A stretch of 64,000 nt of DNA from assembly GCF_010993775.1 (NCBI RefSeq), contig NZ_WOTO01000020.1:62001-126000 (forward strand), given 5' to 3'. Below the pieces are notes generated by a model. That model ran no database searches. It worked only from the letters and a program-made list of their open reading frames with translations, and was not told the DNA's origin. Both the position numbers and the translations under genes were made by a program. The stretch comes from Fodinicola feengrottensis (GTDB lineage Bacteria > Actinomycetota > Actinomycetes > Mycobacteriales > HKI-0501). Of the stretch, positions 1 to 9,833 are shown in pieces (within the stretch, counting starts at the first letter, position 1; every line of letters starts with the position of its first letter).

Positions 1-397
1 AGCGGGTCGCTCCCCAGCAACCGCCGCCACTGCACCCGTACGAGCGGCCCGACCGCGGTTGCAACAGACCGGCTAAGGTCGCGGCCAGCAGCATCGCTGG
101 CCGGTCCATCCCAGCAGCGACCACCAGTCCCACCAGGGCAAACGCGTTCCCCACCGCGGTGACGACACCGACCAGCCGGTGGCCGAACCGGTCGGCGAGC
201 GCGCCCACGGCGGGCCCCGCGACCGCGATCGCGATGCTCTGGGCGGCGCTGGCCAGCCCAGCGAACGTGTAGCTGCCGGTCGCGTCGACCAACAGGACAA
301 GGGTGGCCAGCGGGGCCATCGCGTACGGCAGCCGGCCGAGGAAGCCAAGGGCGAAGAAGCCCGGGCTGACCGTACGCGCGAGGGCACGGTAAGACAT
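1..397 (-). CDS. MFS transporter, N-terminal part, cut by window edge
   Basis: Reading the minus strand from the ATG at 397 gives MSYRALARTVSPGFFALGF, followed by alternating hydrophobic segments and the loop GALADRFGHRLVG, a typical major facilitator motif A between helices 2 and 3. Only about four helices are present before the window ends. Near position 55 the frame appears to slip by one base: downstream of LLQP the neighbouring frame reads GPLVRVQWRRLLGS, which suits the family better than the continuing frame. The gene would be an inner-membrane efflux or uptake carrier; the substrate cannot be told. Confidence 0.7.
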   Translation of the reverse strand, partial: MSYRALARTVSPGFFALGFLGRLPYAMAPLATLVLLVDATGSYTFAGLASAAQSIAIAVAGPAVGALADRFGHRLVGVVTAVGNAFALVGLVVAAGMDRPAMLLAATLAGLLQPRSGRSYGCSGGGCWGATR

Positions 398-600
398 CGC
401 GTCTCCATCGAGTCACGTCGAGGAGACGCACCTGCCCAGCCACCCAGCGCGTCGTTAGCCCGATTCTGCGTACCAGCCTAACCGTGATCGCTCAGAGCGA
501 ACAAGGTCGAGGGAACACCAACGGCATCACAACAGTTGCGTCAGTACAGTACGCTCAGTTTTCTGGGGCGTCCGAGATGCACATACGAGAGGCGTGACAC

Positions 601-3012
601 ATGAGTCAGACAGTGATCGTGCCGGTCCTGCCGTTGGATGACGAGGTAGTGCTGCCGCAGATGGTGGTGCCCCTCGACCTCGCGGACGCCGACACGCGCA
701 CGGCCATCGAGGCAGCCCAGGTCGGGACCAGGGAAAACGGTGTCCGTACGCCAGGGATCCGGTCGAACACCGACAGCGGCGCGCAGGTGCTGCTGGTCCC
801 CCGGCTCGACGGGGACTACGGCGCGATCGGCGCGCTGGGCACCATCGAACAGATCGGGCGGCTGCCCGGCGGCGGCAAGGCGGCGGTCATTCGTACGACC
901 GCACGCGCGCGTATTGGCGCTGGTACGACCGGTCCGGGCGCCGCTTTGTGGGTGCAGGCGGAGGTCGTCGAAGAGACCGGAGCTGACGAGGTCAGCAAGG
1001 ACACGATCCGCGACTACAAGGCGGTCATCGCCTCGATCCTGCAGCAGCGGCAGCGTGGCAGAGATGGTCGACTCGGTCCAGAAGATGGACGACCCGTCGG
1101 CCCTGTCGGATCTGTCCGGTTACGCGTCATACCTGGACAACGACCAGAAGAAGCAGCTGCTGGAGACCACTGACGTGGCCGAGCGGCTGCAGACCGCGCT
1201 GGGCTGGGCGCGTGAGCACCTTGCCGAGCTCGATGTGAACGAGACCATCCGCAAGGACGTCCAGGAAGGCATGGACAAGCAGCAGCGGGAGTTCCTGCTG
1301 CGCCAGCAGCTGGCGGCGATCCGCAAGGAGTTGGGCGAGCTGTCCGGCAAGCCCGCGACCGAGGAGCAGGACTACCGCGCCAAGGTCGAAGAGGCCGACC
1401 TGCCCGAGAAGGTCAAGGAGGCCGCGCTCGCCGAGGTCGACAAGCTGGAGCGTACGTCCGAGCAGTCCCCCGAGGTCGGCTGGATCCGGACCTGGCTGGA
1501 CACCGTGCTGGAGCTGCCATGGAACACCCGTACCGAGGACAGCTACGACATCCCCGGCGCGCACGGGCACGGCGGTGCTCGACGCCGACCACGCGGGCCT
1601 GGATGACGTGAAGGACCGGATCATCGAGCACCTGGCCGTACGAGCCCGCCGGGCCGAAAAGGGCCTCGGGGTGGTCGGCGGCCGCCGATCCGGCGCGGTG
1701 TTGGCGCTGGTCGGACCGCCCGGTGTCGGCAAGACCTCGCTGGGTGAGTCGGTGGCCCGCGCGATGGGCCGCAACTTCGTCCGGGTCGCCCTCGGCGGCA
1801 TCCGCGACGAGGCGGAGATCCGTGGCCACCGGCGCACGTACGTCGGCGCGTTGCCCGGCCGGATCGTACGAGCGATCAAGGAATCCGGTTCGATGAACCC
1901 GGTCGTGCTGCTGGACGAGGTCGACAAGGTCGGCTCGGACTACCGCGGCGACCCGACGGCGGCCCTGCTGGAGGTGCTGGACCCGGCGCAGAACCACACG
2001 TTCCGGGACCACTACCTGGAGATCGAGCTGGACCTGTCCGACGTGATGTTCCTGGCCACCGCCAACGTGCTCGACTCCATCCCGGCGCCGCTGCTGGACC
2101 GGATGGAGCTGGTCAGCCTGGACGGCTACACCGAGGCCGAGAAGGTCACCATCGGCCGCGACCACCTGCTGCCCCGGCAGCTGGACCGGGCCGGCCTGAC
2201 CGCGCAGGACGTGACCATCACGGACGAGGCGATGGGCAAGCTGGCGGCCGAGTACACCCGTGAGGCGGGCGTACGAAACCTCGAGCGGGCCATCGGCCGG
2301 GTGCTGCGCAAGGTGACCACGAAACTGGCTACCGAAGAGCTGCAGACGCCGGTCAAGGTGGGCGTCGACGACCTGCGCGACTTCGTCGGCCGGCCGCGGC
2401 ACACGCCGGAGTCGGCGGAGCGTACGTCCCTGCCGGGCGTGGCCACCGGGCTCGCGGTGACCGGTGCGGGCGGTGACGTGCTGTTCATCGAGGCGTCGCT
2501 GGCCGATCCGGAGACCGGGTCCGAAGGTGTGATCCTGACCGGTCAGCTGGGTGAACGTGATGAAGGAGTCGGCGCAGATCGCGCTGTCTTACCTGCGCTC
2601 GCATGGCGCCGAGCTGGAGCTGCCGGTCGGCGACCTGGCCCACCGGGGCGTGCACCTGCACGTACCAGCGGGCGCGGTGCCCAAGGACGGTCCGTCAGCG
2701 GGTGTCACCATGACGACCGCGTTGGCGTCGCTGCTGTCCGGTCGGCCGGTACGGTCCGATGTCGCGATGACCGGTGAGGTGTCCCTGACCGGCCGGGTGC
2801 TGCCGATTGGTGGCGTCAAACAGAAGTTGCTGGCCGCGCACCGGGCGGGCATCACCACCGTACTGATCCCGGCTCGCAACGAGCCCGATCTCGATGACGT
2901 GCCTGAGGAGGTCCGTTCCGACCTGACTGTCATTCCGGTCAGCGACGTACGGGAAGTTCTGTTGACGGCGCTTACTCCCGCTGAATCCAACGCCAAATTT
3001 CTCGTCGCATAA
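601..3012 (+). CDS. lon: ATP-dependent protease Lon, with three frameshifts
   Basis: Lon is a cytoplasmic AAA+ protease that degrades misfolded and regulatory proteins. About 803 codons are present, the normal length. Order: N-terminal substrate domain, coiled region, AAA+ module with Walker A GPPGVGKTS and Walker B VVLLDEVDKV, and a C-terminal protease domain with the Ser-Lys dyad (Ser in KDGPSAGVTM, Lys in GGVKQKLLA). The start ATG at 601 follows GAGAGG. The reading frame moves by one base near 1052, near 1565 and near 2550. At the last site removal of one A from GGTGAACGTGATG restores the conserved GDVMKES. All three sites behave as one-base insertions in an otherwise perfectly conserved gene, so I favour sequencing error over a pseudogene. 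Confidence 0.93.
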
Positions 3013-3016
3013 CTGA

Positions 3017-3070
3017 CAAAGAGAAAGAGCCGGTGCCCCGTGGGCGCCGGCTCTTTCTCTTTGTTTTTTT
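3017..3070 (+). terminator. Rho-independent terminator of lon
   Basis: A long stem (AAAGAGAAAGAGCCGG pairing with CCGGCTCTTTCTCTTT) is followed by a run of seven T, starting five bases after the lon stop. The T run overlaps the stop codon of the convergent gene. Confidence 0.9.
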
Positions 3071-3434
3071 ATGCCGAGCGAATGAGAGAGACAGTCCGCG
3101 GTTCGGATTCCTTCCGCGGCCGGGGCTTGCGTACCCGCGTACGCGGCTGACTGGTGTCCGGCTGGGGCGCCGGTGCCGGCTCGGGCAGCACCGTGGCCAC
3201 GCCCTCGGTGAGGAGGGCTTTTTTCGTGATGGACACCACAACCGCAGGCGCGTCGTCGAGTTTTTCTTCGACGGCCTGGTGTTTTCCTTCTGAATTTTCG
3301 TGACTTTCGATGCGGTCAACGACTTCCGCTCGGCGTGGCAATGGATCCCACCCGAATGCCTCGACGACGGCGTCGAAAAGCGGCGCCGTCTCCGGCGGCC
3401 GTTGGGACAGCACTTCCACCACTTCGTAAATCAT
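3069..3434 (-). CDS. Hypothetical protein, convergent to lon
   Basis: I do not recognise the family. From the ATG at 3434 the product is about 121 residues: an N-terminal part MIYEVVEVLSQRPPETAPLF that looks folded, a middle stretch with VVVSITKKALLTEG, and a basic Pro/Arg-rich tail ending TVSLIRSA. A good GGAGG lies about 29 bases upstream of this ATG, next to another ATG that runs out of frame within nine codons. So the true start may be upstream with a one-base slip. The acidic core plus basic tail has no diagnostic motif. Confidence 0.5.
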   Translation of the reverse strand: MIYEVVEVLSQRPPETAPLFDAVVEAFGWDPLPRRAEVVDRIESHENSEGKHQAVEEKLDDAPAVVVSITKKALLTEGVATVLPEPAPAPQPDTSQPRTRVRKPRPRKESEPRTVSLIRSA

Positions 3435-3620
3435 GCGAACCTGCGCTGCGAATACATGTGAAACCTCCGATGCGGCGGTCGGCGACCACCTTTGTTGCTG
3501 GCACCGACCGCTGCAAGCTTCGCCATTTCGGCGCCGCTCACACATCCCCGTTCTTGCCATCAGTTACATCCAGCATCGACACTACCGATGGCGATTAACA
3601 GATCCTTAAAGTGCGTGGAG

Positions 3621-4472
3621 TTATCGTACGAACACGCCTTTGGGACCCGCACCGGCAGTAGCCAGCTGGTCACGGATTTGGCCACCCAGCTCGATGAGCC
3701 GGTTTGTTTTCGCCTCGCCGAGCGCCTCCCACGGCGCCATGGCGGCACGATCGGTGGCTGCCTCCAGCTCCGAGCGTAGCTTGAGGCCGGCCTCGGTGAT
3801 GGTGTTTTCGGCGTCGATCAGCCCGCGCTCCACCAGCCCCTTCGCCGCGGTGTCCCATTCCTGGTCGGTCCAACCACGGCTGGGCTGGGCGAATTCGCGG
3901 GTGAACGAGCGGCCGGTGGCAATGTGCAACAGCAGCGCGTCCAGCCCCGGGATGCCGGCCTGAACCAGCGCCGCGATGTGCCCGCCGCCGCGGTATTCAC
4001 GCAGCAGTGAAGCCGCGTGCCACACTGCGAGATATGGCTTTTCTGGCCATTCAAGATCGGCGTAAGCGGCGTAAAGCGGGCGGCCTTCCGGCGTACAGGC
4101 CGCGGTTGCCTCGCGCGCCAACTCATTTAGCTCGACGACCTCGGGACTCTCACAGCCGGCCTCCCCCAGCAGCCGGACGAGGGCCGCGTCGACCGCGGCG
4201 AGCCTGGCCGCGACCACGTCCGCTGGCGACGCCAGCGTCCATGCCCGCGGGATGTTCTTGGCGATCGGTCCAGGGCTGAAGTTGTAGAACGTGGCGGTCA
4301 CCACACCCGGCCCGACGGCGCCCATCGGCGCGGCCCGTCCGGCGTAATAGACCATCCGGCCAGGCCGGAGGCCAATCGCCGTCAGGTGCTCGGCGGTCTC
4401 CGGGGAGAAATAGCAGGTGATGTGAATGGGCTCCAGCACAGTGGCGGCGATGCGCGCGATACGGGTCTCCAT
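3621..4472 (-). CDS. SCO6745-family helix-turn-helix protein
   Basis: The 283-residue product begins METRIARIAATVLEPIHITCYFSPE and contains the family hallmarks GLRPGRMVYYAGRAAPMG, a central YLAVWHAASLLREYRGGGHI and a C-terminal winged-helix half with RGWTDQEWDTAAKGLVERGL. This family is common in actinomycetes and its biochemical role is not established. The frame is open further upstream to 4982, but the conserved N-terminus starts at the ATG used here. The gene is intact. It is divergent from the YigZ gene, with 66 bases between the two starts. Confidence 0.75.
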   Translation of the reverse strand: METRIARIAATVLEPIHITCYFSPETAEHLTAIGLRPGRMVYYAGRAAPMGAVGPGVVTATFYNFSPGPIAKNIPRAWTLASPADVVAARLAAVDAALVRLLGEAGCESPEVVELNELAREATAACTPEGRPLYAAYADLEWPEKPYLAVWHAASLLREYRGGGHIAALVQAGIPGLDALLLHIATGRSFTREFAQPSRGWTDQEWDTAAKGLVERGLIDAENTITEAGLKLRSELEAATDRAAMAPWEALGEAKTNRLIELGGQIRDQLATAGAGPKGVFVR

Positions 4473-4538
4473 CCGCGTACCGTATGACACGATCCGTGCG
4501 TCAGCAGCTCTCCCAGCGGACGGGTTACGCTGCCTTTC

Positions 4539-5172
4539 GTGCCGCCACCGCAGGAAATCGTGACGATCGCGGTCGCCGTCGACATCGAGACCCAGGCCCG
4601 AAAGTCCCGCTTTCTCTGCCTGCTCGCCCCGGTCGAAAGCGAAGCGGCGGCCCGCGAGGTGGTGGCCCAGCGGCGTCGCGCCCACCACGGCGCTGGACAT
4701 CACTGCTCGGCCTTCATGCTCGGCCCCAGCGGCCAGCTCCAGCGGTCCAGCGACGACGGCGAGCCCGCCGGCACGGCCGGCATGCCGATGCTGGAGGTGC
4801 TCCGCGGCCGCGGCCTGACCGACGTGGTCGCGGTCGTCACCCGCTACTTCGGCGGTGTGCTGCTGGGCACTGGCGGCCTGATCCGCGCTTACGGCGGCGC
4901 GGTCTCGGCCGCCGCCGACACGGCCACGATCGTCCGCCGGCGACCGGTCCACACGGTCGTCGTCACCATCGACCATCAGCACGCCGGCCGGCTGGAAAAC
5001 GAGTTGCGCGCGTCACCGTACACAGTGGACAGTGTCGACTATTCCGCGGTCGTAACGACTGCGGATTTTGGTGTCTCCTAACGATCTTTCCACTTTCAGC
5101 GACTGGCTCGCCGAACACGCCGCCGCCGCTGCAATGGCGGTCGGCGATCTGTCCTTTGTGGACGTTCGTTAG
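4539..5172 (+). CDS. YigZ/IMPACT family protein, one frameshift
   Basis: YigZ proteins (UPF0029/IMPACT fold) are small cytoplasmic proteins linked to translation regulation. The ATG at 4539 opens MPPPQEIVTIAVAVDIETQ, followed by the hallmark SSDDGEPAGTAGMPMLEVL and RYFGGVLLGTGGLIRAYG. The frame stops early at 5081, but one base on, the adjacent frame continues NDLSTFSDWLAEHAAAAAMA to a stop at 5172. This restores the usual length of about 210 residues with its C-terminal ferredoxin-like half. A base is probably missing near 5075 (TCTCCTAACG). Confidence 0.85.
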
Positions 5173-5451
5173 CTCGGGAGGCGCGAGCCCAGCAGCGGCC
5201 CGCGTCTCCCGCTCCCCCCTCGCTCCCAGCGTGGCGATGATCCCGGATCGCCCCCAGCCGGCGCCAGGGTTTTCGGCTCAGCCCGAAATGGCACTGCCCC
5301 TCTCGGCCAACCGGACCTCGCATTCTCGAGTGAGATGACCGCTTGGAGTGGTTCGATAGCTTTAACGGTCCGAGACCAACGGAGAGGTGGACCGGATGGG
5401 GCGTACGGGGGTTCGGTGCCCGGACGGGGTTCGCACCGCAGGGGGTGTCCC

Positions 5452-6440
5452 TTGTTGAGAATTCATTTCTCCGGGGACGATTTCGCCCGCCTGCGGCTGA
5501 TCACCCGGCCGGATCCGCTGTGGGAGGTGGTGCTCAGCAGCCACCTGTTGCAGGCCCCGGGAGACACCGATCTTCGATCCGTGGCGGCAACACGCCCGAT
5601 GGGCGGCTCGGTCCACCAAGGTCCGGCAGGCGATCGAGGTCATTGGGACGGTCAACCCGCGATGCACCTATTTTCCGGACTTCCTGACGCCCACACCGGA
5701 CGGGCAGGGCATCGAGGCCGGAGTGGACGCGGTGCTACACACTCCGGCCCAGCGGGTCCGGCGCGAACTGGAGACCCTCTCCGGGCTCCGTGACCTCTCG
5801 CCGTGGGCACGCTCGCTGGCCGATGGCGACCTGGCGGCGGTGGGCCTGCTGGGCGACTCGCTCATCACCTACCACCGTGCGCTCGTACAGCCCTTCACCA
5901 GCCGGATCCGGGCCCGCGTCGACGGCGACCGTACCGTCCGCGCCCGCGCTCTTATGAATGGCGGTGTCGATGCGCTGCTGGCCAGTCTGCGGCCGACCCT
6001 GCGCTGGCGTTCCCCGGTGTTGGAGGCGGATTTCCCGAGCGACCAGGACCTGCACCTGAAACGGCCGCGGATTGGTGCTCGTCCCTTCCTTCTTCTGCTG
6101 GCGAACGCCAGTCACGATGGCTGACCCAGACCTGACGCCCGTGCTGGTCTATCCAGCGGTCGGCGACCCCACCTGCGGACCCGCCGCCGCGCAGCTGAGC
6201 AACCACGCCTTGGTGGCGCTGCTGGGCACCACCAGGGCCACGGTCCTTAACGCAGTCAGCGCCGGCGGCGGCGCCACCACGGGCGAACTCGCCCGTACGA
6301 TCGGCGTCTCCGCGGCGACCGCCAGCGAGCACACCAAGGTGCTCCGAGAGGCCGGCCTGCTGACCAGCATCCGCAACGCGAACTCCGTCCTGCACGCTGT
6401 CACCCCACTGGGCTCAGCCCTCTTAGCCCCGCACCGCTGA
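5452..6440 (+). CDS. ArsR-like winged-helix transcriptional regulator, two frameshifts
   Basis: The TTG start at 5452 (or 5455) follows GGGGG and opens LLRIHFSGDDFARLRLI, the beginning of a 330-residue actinobacterial regulator family with a long effector-like N-terminal domain and a C-terminal ArsR winged helix. The frame slips near 5565 (joining to IFDPWRQHARWAARSTK) and near 6060 (an extra A in CTGAAACGG; restored reading NGRGLVLVPSFFCWR). The helix-turn-helix is at the end: GATTGELARTIGVSAATASEHTKVLREAGLL. It ends 12 bases from the convergent RecQ gene. Targets are unknown. Confidence 0.82.
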
Positions 6441-6451
6441 CTGGGTCTGCC

Positions 6452-8523
6452 CTAAAGGATCTTGTGTAAGACCAGGGGGTAGACCGGGCCGGCGCCGGAT
6501 TCGCGCAGGAGTGCGGCGCAGACCGCCGTGGTCCAGCGGGAGCGGCACTCGTCGTCGAGCAGGAGAACCGGGCCGGCGGGCAGCGCAGTGGTCGCTGTCC
6601 AGCGGCGCAGCGCGGCGATGCCGGCGGCGCCCTGACTGGGGGCGTCGGACTGCCAGGGGGCGCTGCCGGCGTGCGGCTGCAGGGCCTCCACCAGCTGCAT
6701 CCGGCCGAGCTGGGCAACTCGCTCGGCAAGGTCGGGCAGCAGCCGCGGCCGACGCCGGGACGGCACCCAAGTCACCCAGGTAGGCCGGCCCTGCGGCCAG
6801 CCCCAGCGGCTGAGCACCTTGACGATCCCGTCCAGGATCTCCTGCGACACCGGTTCGTCGGCGGCCAGCGCGGTGGTGATCGCGTCGCCCCATGCCGGGT
6901 CCTCCCCCAGCGCGAGCGCCCGGCCGACCTCGGGCCGGAGCTCGGTCGGGATCGCCCCACGCCGGGAAGCTCCGGACGGCCAGCGCTTGCGCGGCTCGAT
7001 CCCGATCGTCTGCGACCGCAGGAAATCGGTGGCAGCCGACACTGTGGCCGGCCGTGGATCGGCGGCCGGCAGGGTGCCCGTACACACCGAGCAGCGGCCG
7101 CAGTCCGCCGCCTCCGGATCATCCAGCGACTCCCGCAGTGCCCGCATCAAGCACCGCTTCGCAGCCATGTAGTCGCGCATCACGGCCTGCTCGGCCCGCC
7201 GGGCGGCGGCAATCGCCTCATATCGCTCGCGGTCGTAGACCCACTCGTCGCCGGTGGCAATCCACCCGCCCTCCGCGCGATCGACGGCGCCGTCGACGTC
7301 CAGCACCTTCAACAGTGACTCCAGCCGGCCGCGGGCCAGCTCGGCCTGGCTTTCCAGCTCGGTGATGGTGACCGGGCGGTCCGCGCTCGCCAGCACGTCC
7401 AGGACGCGGCGGACCGTGCGCTCGGCCGGGAAGGCGGTGGAGTCGAAATACGCCCAGATGTTGGCGTCCGCCGCGGTCGGCAGCAACACCGCCCGCGCCT
7501 TGTCCAAGGCGCGGCCGGCGCGGCCGACCTGCTGGTAATAAGCGATAGGTGAACTGGGCGCGCGCCGAGGTGGATGACGAACGCGAGATCCGGTTTGTCC
7601 AGGCCCATTCCCAGGCTGGACGTGGCCACCAACGCCTTGAGATCGTTGGCGAGCAACGCTTTTTCCAGCGAACCGCGGACCTCTGGATCGGTGCGGCCGG
7701 AATATGCCTCGGCACGATGTCCTTGGGTGCCAAGGAAAGCGGCCAGCCGCTCGGTCTCGGCCACGGTCAGGGTGTAGACGATGCCGGATCCGGGTAGCTC
7801 ATGCAGCGCGTCGGCGATCCAGGCGTATGCCGCGGGCACGTTAGGCATGTCGACCACGGAGAGGGCGAGGCTCTTCCGGTCCAATGGCCCGCGCAGGGTC
7901 AGCGTGTCGTCGCCGAGCTGGCTGGAAATGTCGTCGATCACCCGCGAGTTGGCGGTCGCGGTGGTCGCCAGCACCGGTGTCGCCGCCGGCAGCCCGGCCA
8001 GCACCTGCCGGATCCGCCGGTAGTCCGGCCGAAAGTCGTGCCCCCAGTCGGAAATGCAGTGCGCCTCGTCCACCACCAGCATGCCAAGGCGGGGTGCCAG
8101 ATTCGGCAGCACCCGGGATCGGAACCCTGCCGAGTTCAGCCGCTCCGGCGAGATCAGCAGCACGTCGGCGCGGTCGGCGGCGATCTCCGCCTCGATCGAG
8201 GACCACTCGTCGAAGTTGGACGAATTCAGTGTCACCGCGTGAATGCCGGCGCGCTGGGCCGCGCCGACCTGGTCTCGCATCAAGGCCAGCAACGGCGAGA
8301 CGACCAAGGTCGGTCCATAACCCTGCGCGCGACGCAACGCCGTCGCGATCCAGTAGACCGCCGACTTGCCCCACCCGGTCCGCTGCACCACCACGCAGCG
8401 ACGATGGTCAGCGACCAGCGCCGAGATCGCCGCCGCCTGATCGTCCCGCAGCAACGCCTGCGGCCCGGCCAACGTCCCCAACTGGGCCTGCGCCCGTTCT
8501 CGCAGCTCAGCACTGATAGTCAC
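6452..8523 (-). CDS. recQ: RecQ-family ATP-dependent DNA helicase, one frameshift
   Basis: The ATG at 8523 opens MTISAELRERAQAQLG. Motif I is QRTGWGKSAVYW, motif II VVDEAHCISDWGHDFR, motif III ATTATA and motif VI QQVGRAGRALD, all as in RecQ. A zinc-binding cluster (CGRCSVCTG) and a C-terminal extension of about 200 residues follow. Near 7558 the frame slips: HLGAR|PVHL must change to APSSPIAYYQQVGRAG. A doubled GC in GGCGCGCGCC is the likely cause. The length of about 690 residues and the C-terminal part after the Zn site resemble the long actinobacterial RecQ variants. It should act in recombination and repair. Confidence 0.9.
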
Positions 8524-8670
8524 ACGCTCATCCTCTCAACCCAACCCGTCCACCCCCGATACTGGTCGCCACCCCCGACACTTTCCCCGCCCACCCCACG
8601 CGGACCCGTCATCTCCAACCACAACCGGCCAACTTCGACGGACCCAACCCGCTGACCTCACCACCCCTGC

Positions 8671-9015
8671 GCGGGACTGTCACCTTCACCATCAAGTTGG
8701 TCAACTTCGTACGGGACCCAAACCCAGCCGTCCCCACCCCACGCGGGACTGTCACCTTCACCATCAAGTTGGTCAACTTCGTACGGGACCCAAACCCAGC
8801 CGTCCCCACCCCACGCGGGACTGTCACCTTCACCATCAAGTTGGTCAACTTCGTACGGGACCCAAACCCAGCCGTCCCCACCCCACGCGGGACTGTCACC
8901 TTCACCATCAAGTTGGTCAACTTCGTACGGGACCCAACCCCGCCGTCCCCACCCCCGCGCGGGACTGTCACCTCTAAACCAAAGTTGGTCAACTTTGTAC
9001 GGGACCCAACCCCGT
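8671..9015. repeat. Five tandem copies of a 72-bp unit
   Basis: The string GCGGGACTGTCACC starts at 8671, 8743, 8815, 8887 and 8959, exactly 72 bp apart. The middle units are nearly identical (GGTCAACTTCGTACGGGACC in each), while the outer units have diverged. Because 72 is divisible by three, both strands read as open 24-residue peptide repeats (VRDPNPAVPTPRGTVTF on plus). I see no start signal or known protein family, so this is treated as a minisatellite between recQ and the VOC gene. Confidence 0.9.
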
Positions 9016-9109
9016 CCGGCGCCATCGGCCGCCAGGCCGACCCTCGTAGCCGTAGTCGACGGCGCGCCCGCGCCGAAGGCGCCAGAAACACAGGGCGCAT
9101 CGGCAGTAA

Positions 9110-9170
9110 CCATCGAAAAATCCCGCCCCCGCCACCGCTCTTTGGTGGCGGGGGCGGGATTTTTCGATGG
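9110..9170. terminator. Perfect 27-bp inverted repeat, likely bidirectional terminator
   Basis: The arm at 9110-9136 and its exact reverse complement at 9144-9170 flank a 7-base loop (GCTCTTT). The stem core is G/C (CCCGCCCCCGCCACC), with A5 on one outer side and T5 on the other, so each strand sees a GC hairpin followed by U residues. Confidence 0.75.
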
Positions 9171-9211
9171 CTGGTAGACGAGACGCCGCACCCCTCGCAG
9201 AAAACGCCCTT

Positions 9212-9338
9212 AACCAGGGCGCTCACCTCCGCACCAAACACCACTTCCAACCAAGGCCCTCACCCCCACCGCAAACACCATTTCCAACCAAGCCACTCAC
9301 CTCCGCAGCAGCCACCCGCTTCAACCAGGCCCTCACCC
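9212..9338. repeat. Degenerate 37-bp tandem repeats
   Basis: Three consecutive 37-base units start with AACCA(A/G)G at 9212, 9249 and 9286, and a fourth partial unit starts at 9323. All share the skeleton AACCA..CTCACC..C..CAAACACCA.TTCC with scattered substitutions. A weaker copy may precede them from about 9178. The last unit runs into the 3' end of the VOC gene on the minus strand. Confidence 0.7.
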
Positions 9339-9712
9339 GTCGAAACACAAACAGAACGGGTGGCCGGCCGGATCAAACAGCACTCGTACGTTTTCCTGTG
9401 GCTGGGACTCCGCCAGAGTGGCACCCAACGCCACCGCGTCAGCGACCGCCGAGTCCAGATCACCGACCTGAAAGTCGAAGTGCATCATCGGCCGTTGTTT
9501 CCCGTCGACGGGAGGCCATACGGGAGGGCGATAGCCGTCCGCCTGTTGGAAGACGAAAAACGTCCTTGCGGGGAACCGGCGACGATGGCCGTCCCAGGTT
9601 CCTCGTGTCCAATCGGTAGACCGAGGAGTTCGGAGTAGAACTTCGCCAGACCGCTGGGATCGGGCGCCTCAATCGTCGTTCCCCACCACATGCCACCAGT
9701 TCGGGATTTCAT
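9333..9712 (-). CDS. VOC (glyoxalase/bleomycin-resistance) family protein, one frameshift
   Basis: The ATG at 9712 opens MKSRTGGMWWGTTIEAPDPS and continues LAKFYSELLGLPIGHEEP. Near 9570 the frame slips by one base, and the adjacent frame carries the second half: FVFQQADGYRPPVWPP, MMHFDFQVGDLDSAV and the closing FDPAGHPFCLCF. Joined, this gives about 126 residues with two beta-alpha-beta-beta-beta modules and the usual metal-site region (HFD, and the C-terminal strand). The substrate is not predictable. Confidence 0.8.
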
Positions 9713-9800
9713 TCCACCAGTCTGGCTTATGGCGTGGCTGTCGGACCAGTAACTCGGCGGCAGTCAGGACGTCATCGAACGACTCGCCACAGAAGGCCAC
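9669..9800 (-). CDS. Small ORF overlapping the VOC gene start
   Basis: A GTG at 9800 opens VAFCGESFDDVLTAAELLVR, and the ORF ends WWHVVGNDD before a stop at 9669. Composition and codon third positions look coding, and the overlap with the VOC start would couple translation. No family is recognised. It could equally be the tail of a gene broken by a frameshift upstream. Confidence 0.3.
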   Translation of the reverse strand: MAFCGESFDDVLTAAELLVRQPRHKPDWWNEIPNWWHVVGNDD

Positions 9801-9833
9801 TCGTACTGCGTGGTTGGTCTGCCCAGCGGATAC

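Noticed and set aside
3033..3293. ORF across the lon terminator
   Set aside because: It begins inside the terminator stem and is antisense to a more plausible minus-strand gene.
8671..9015. Possible CRISPR array
   Set aside because: Units are contiguous 72-bp repeats without unique spacers, and no cas genes are near.
9110..9170. Inverted repeat as an insertion-sequence end
   Set aside because: No transposase and no partner end nearby; the T5/A5 flanks fit a bidirectional terminator better.
8697..9638. A 313-codon plus-strand frame through the tandem repeats
   Set aside because: It is open only because the unit length is divisible by three, it lacks a ribosome-binding site, and its second half runs antisense through the VOC gene.
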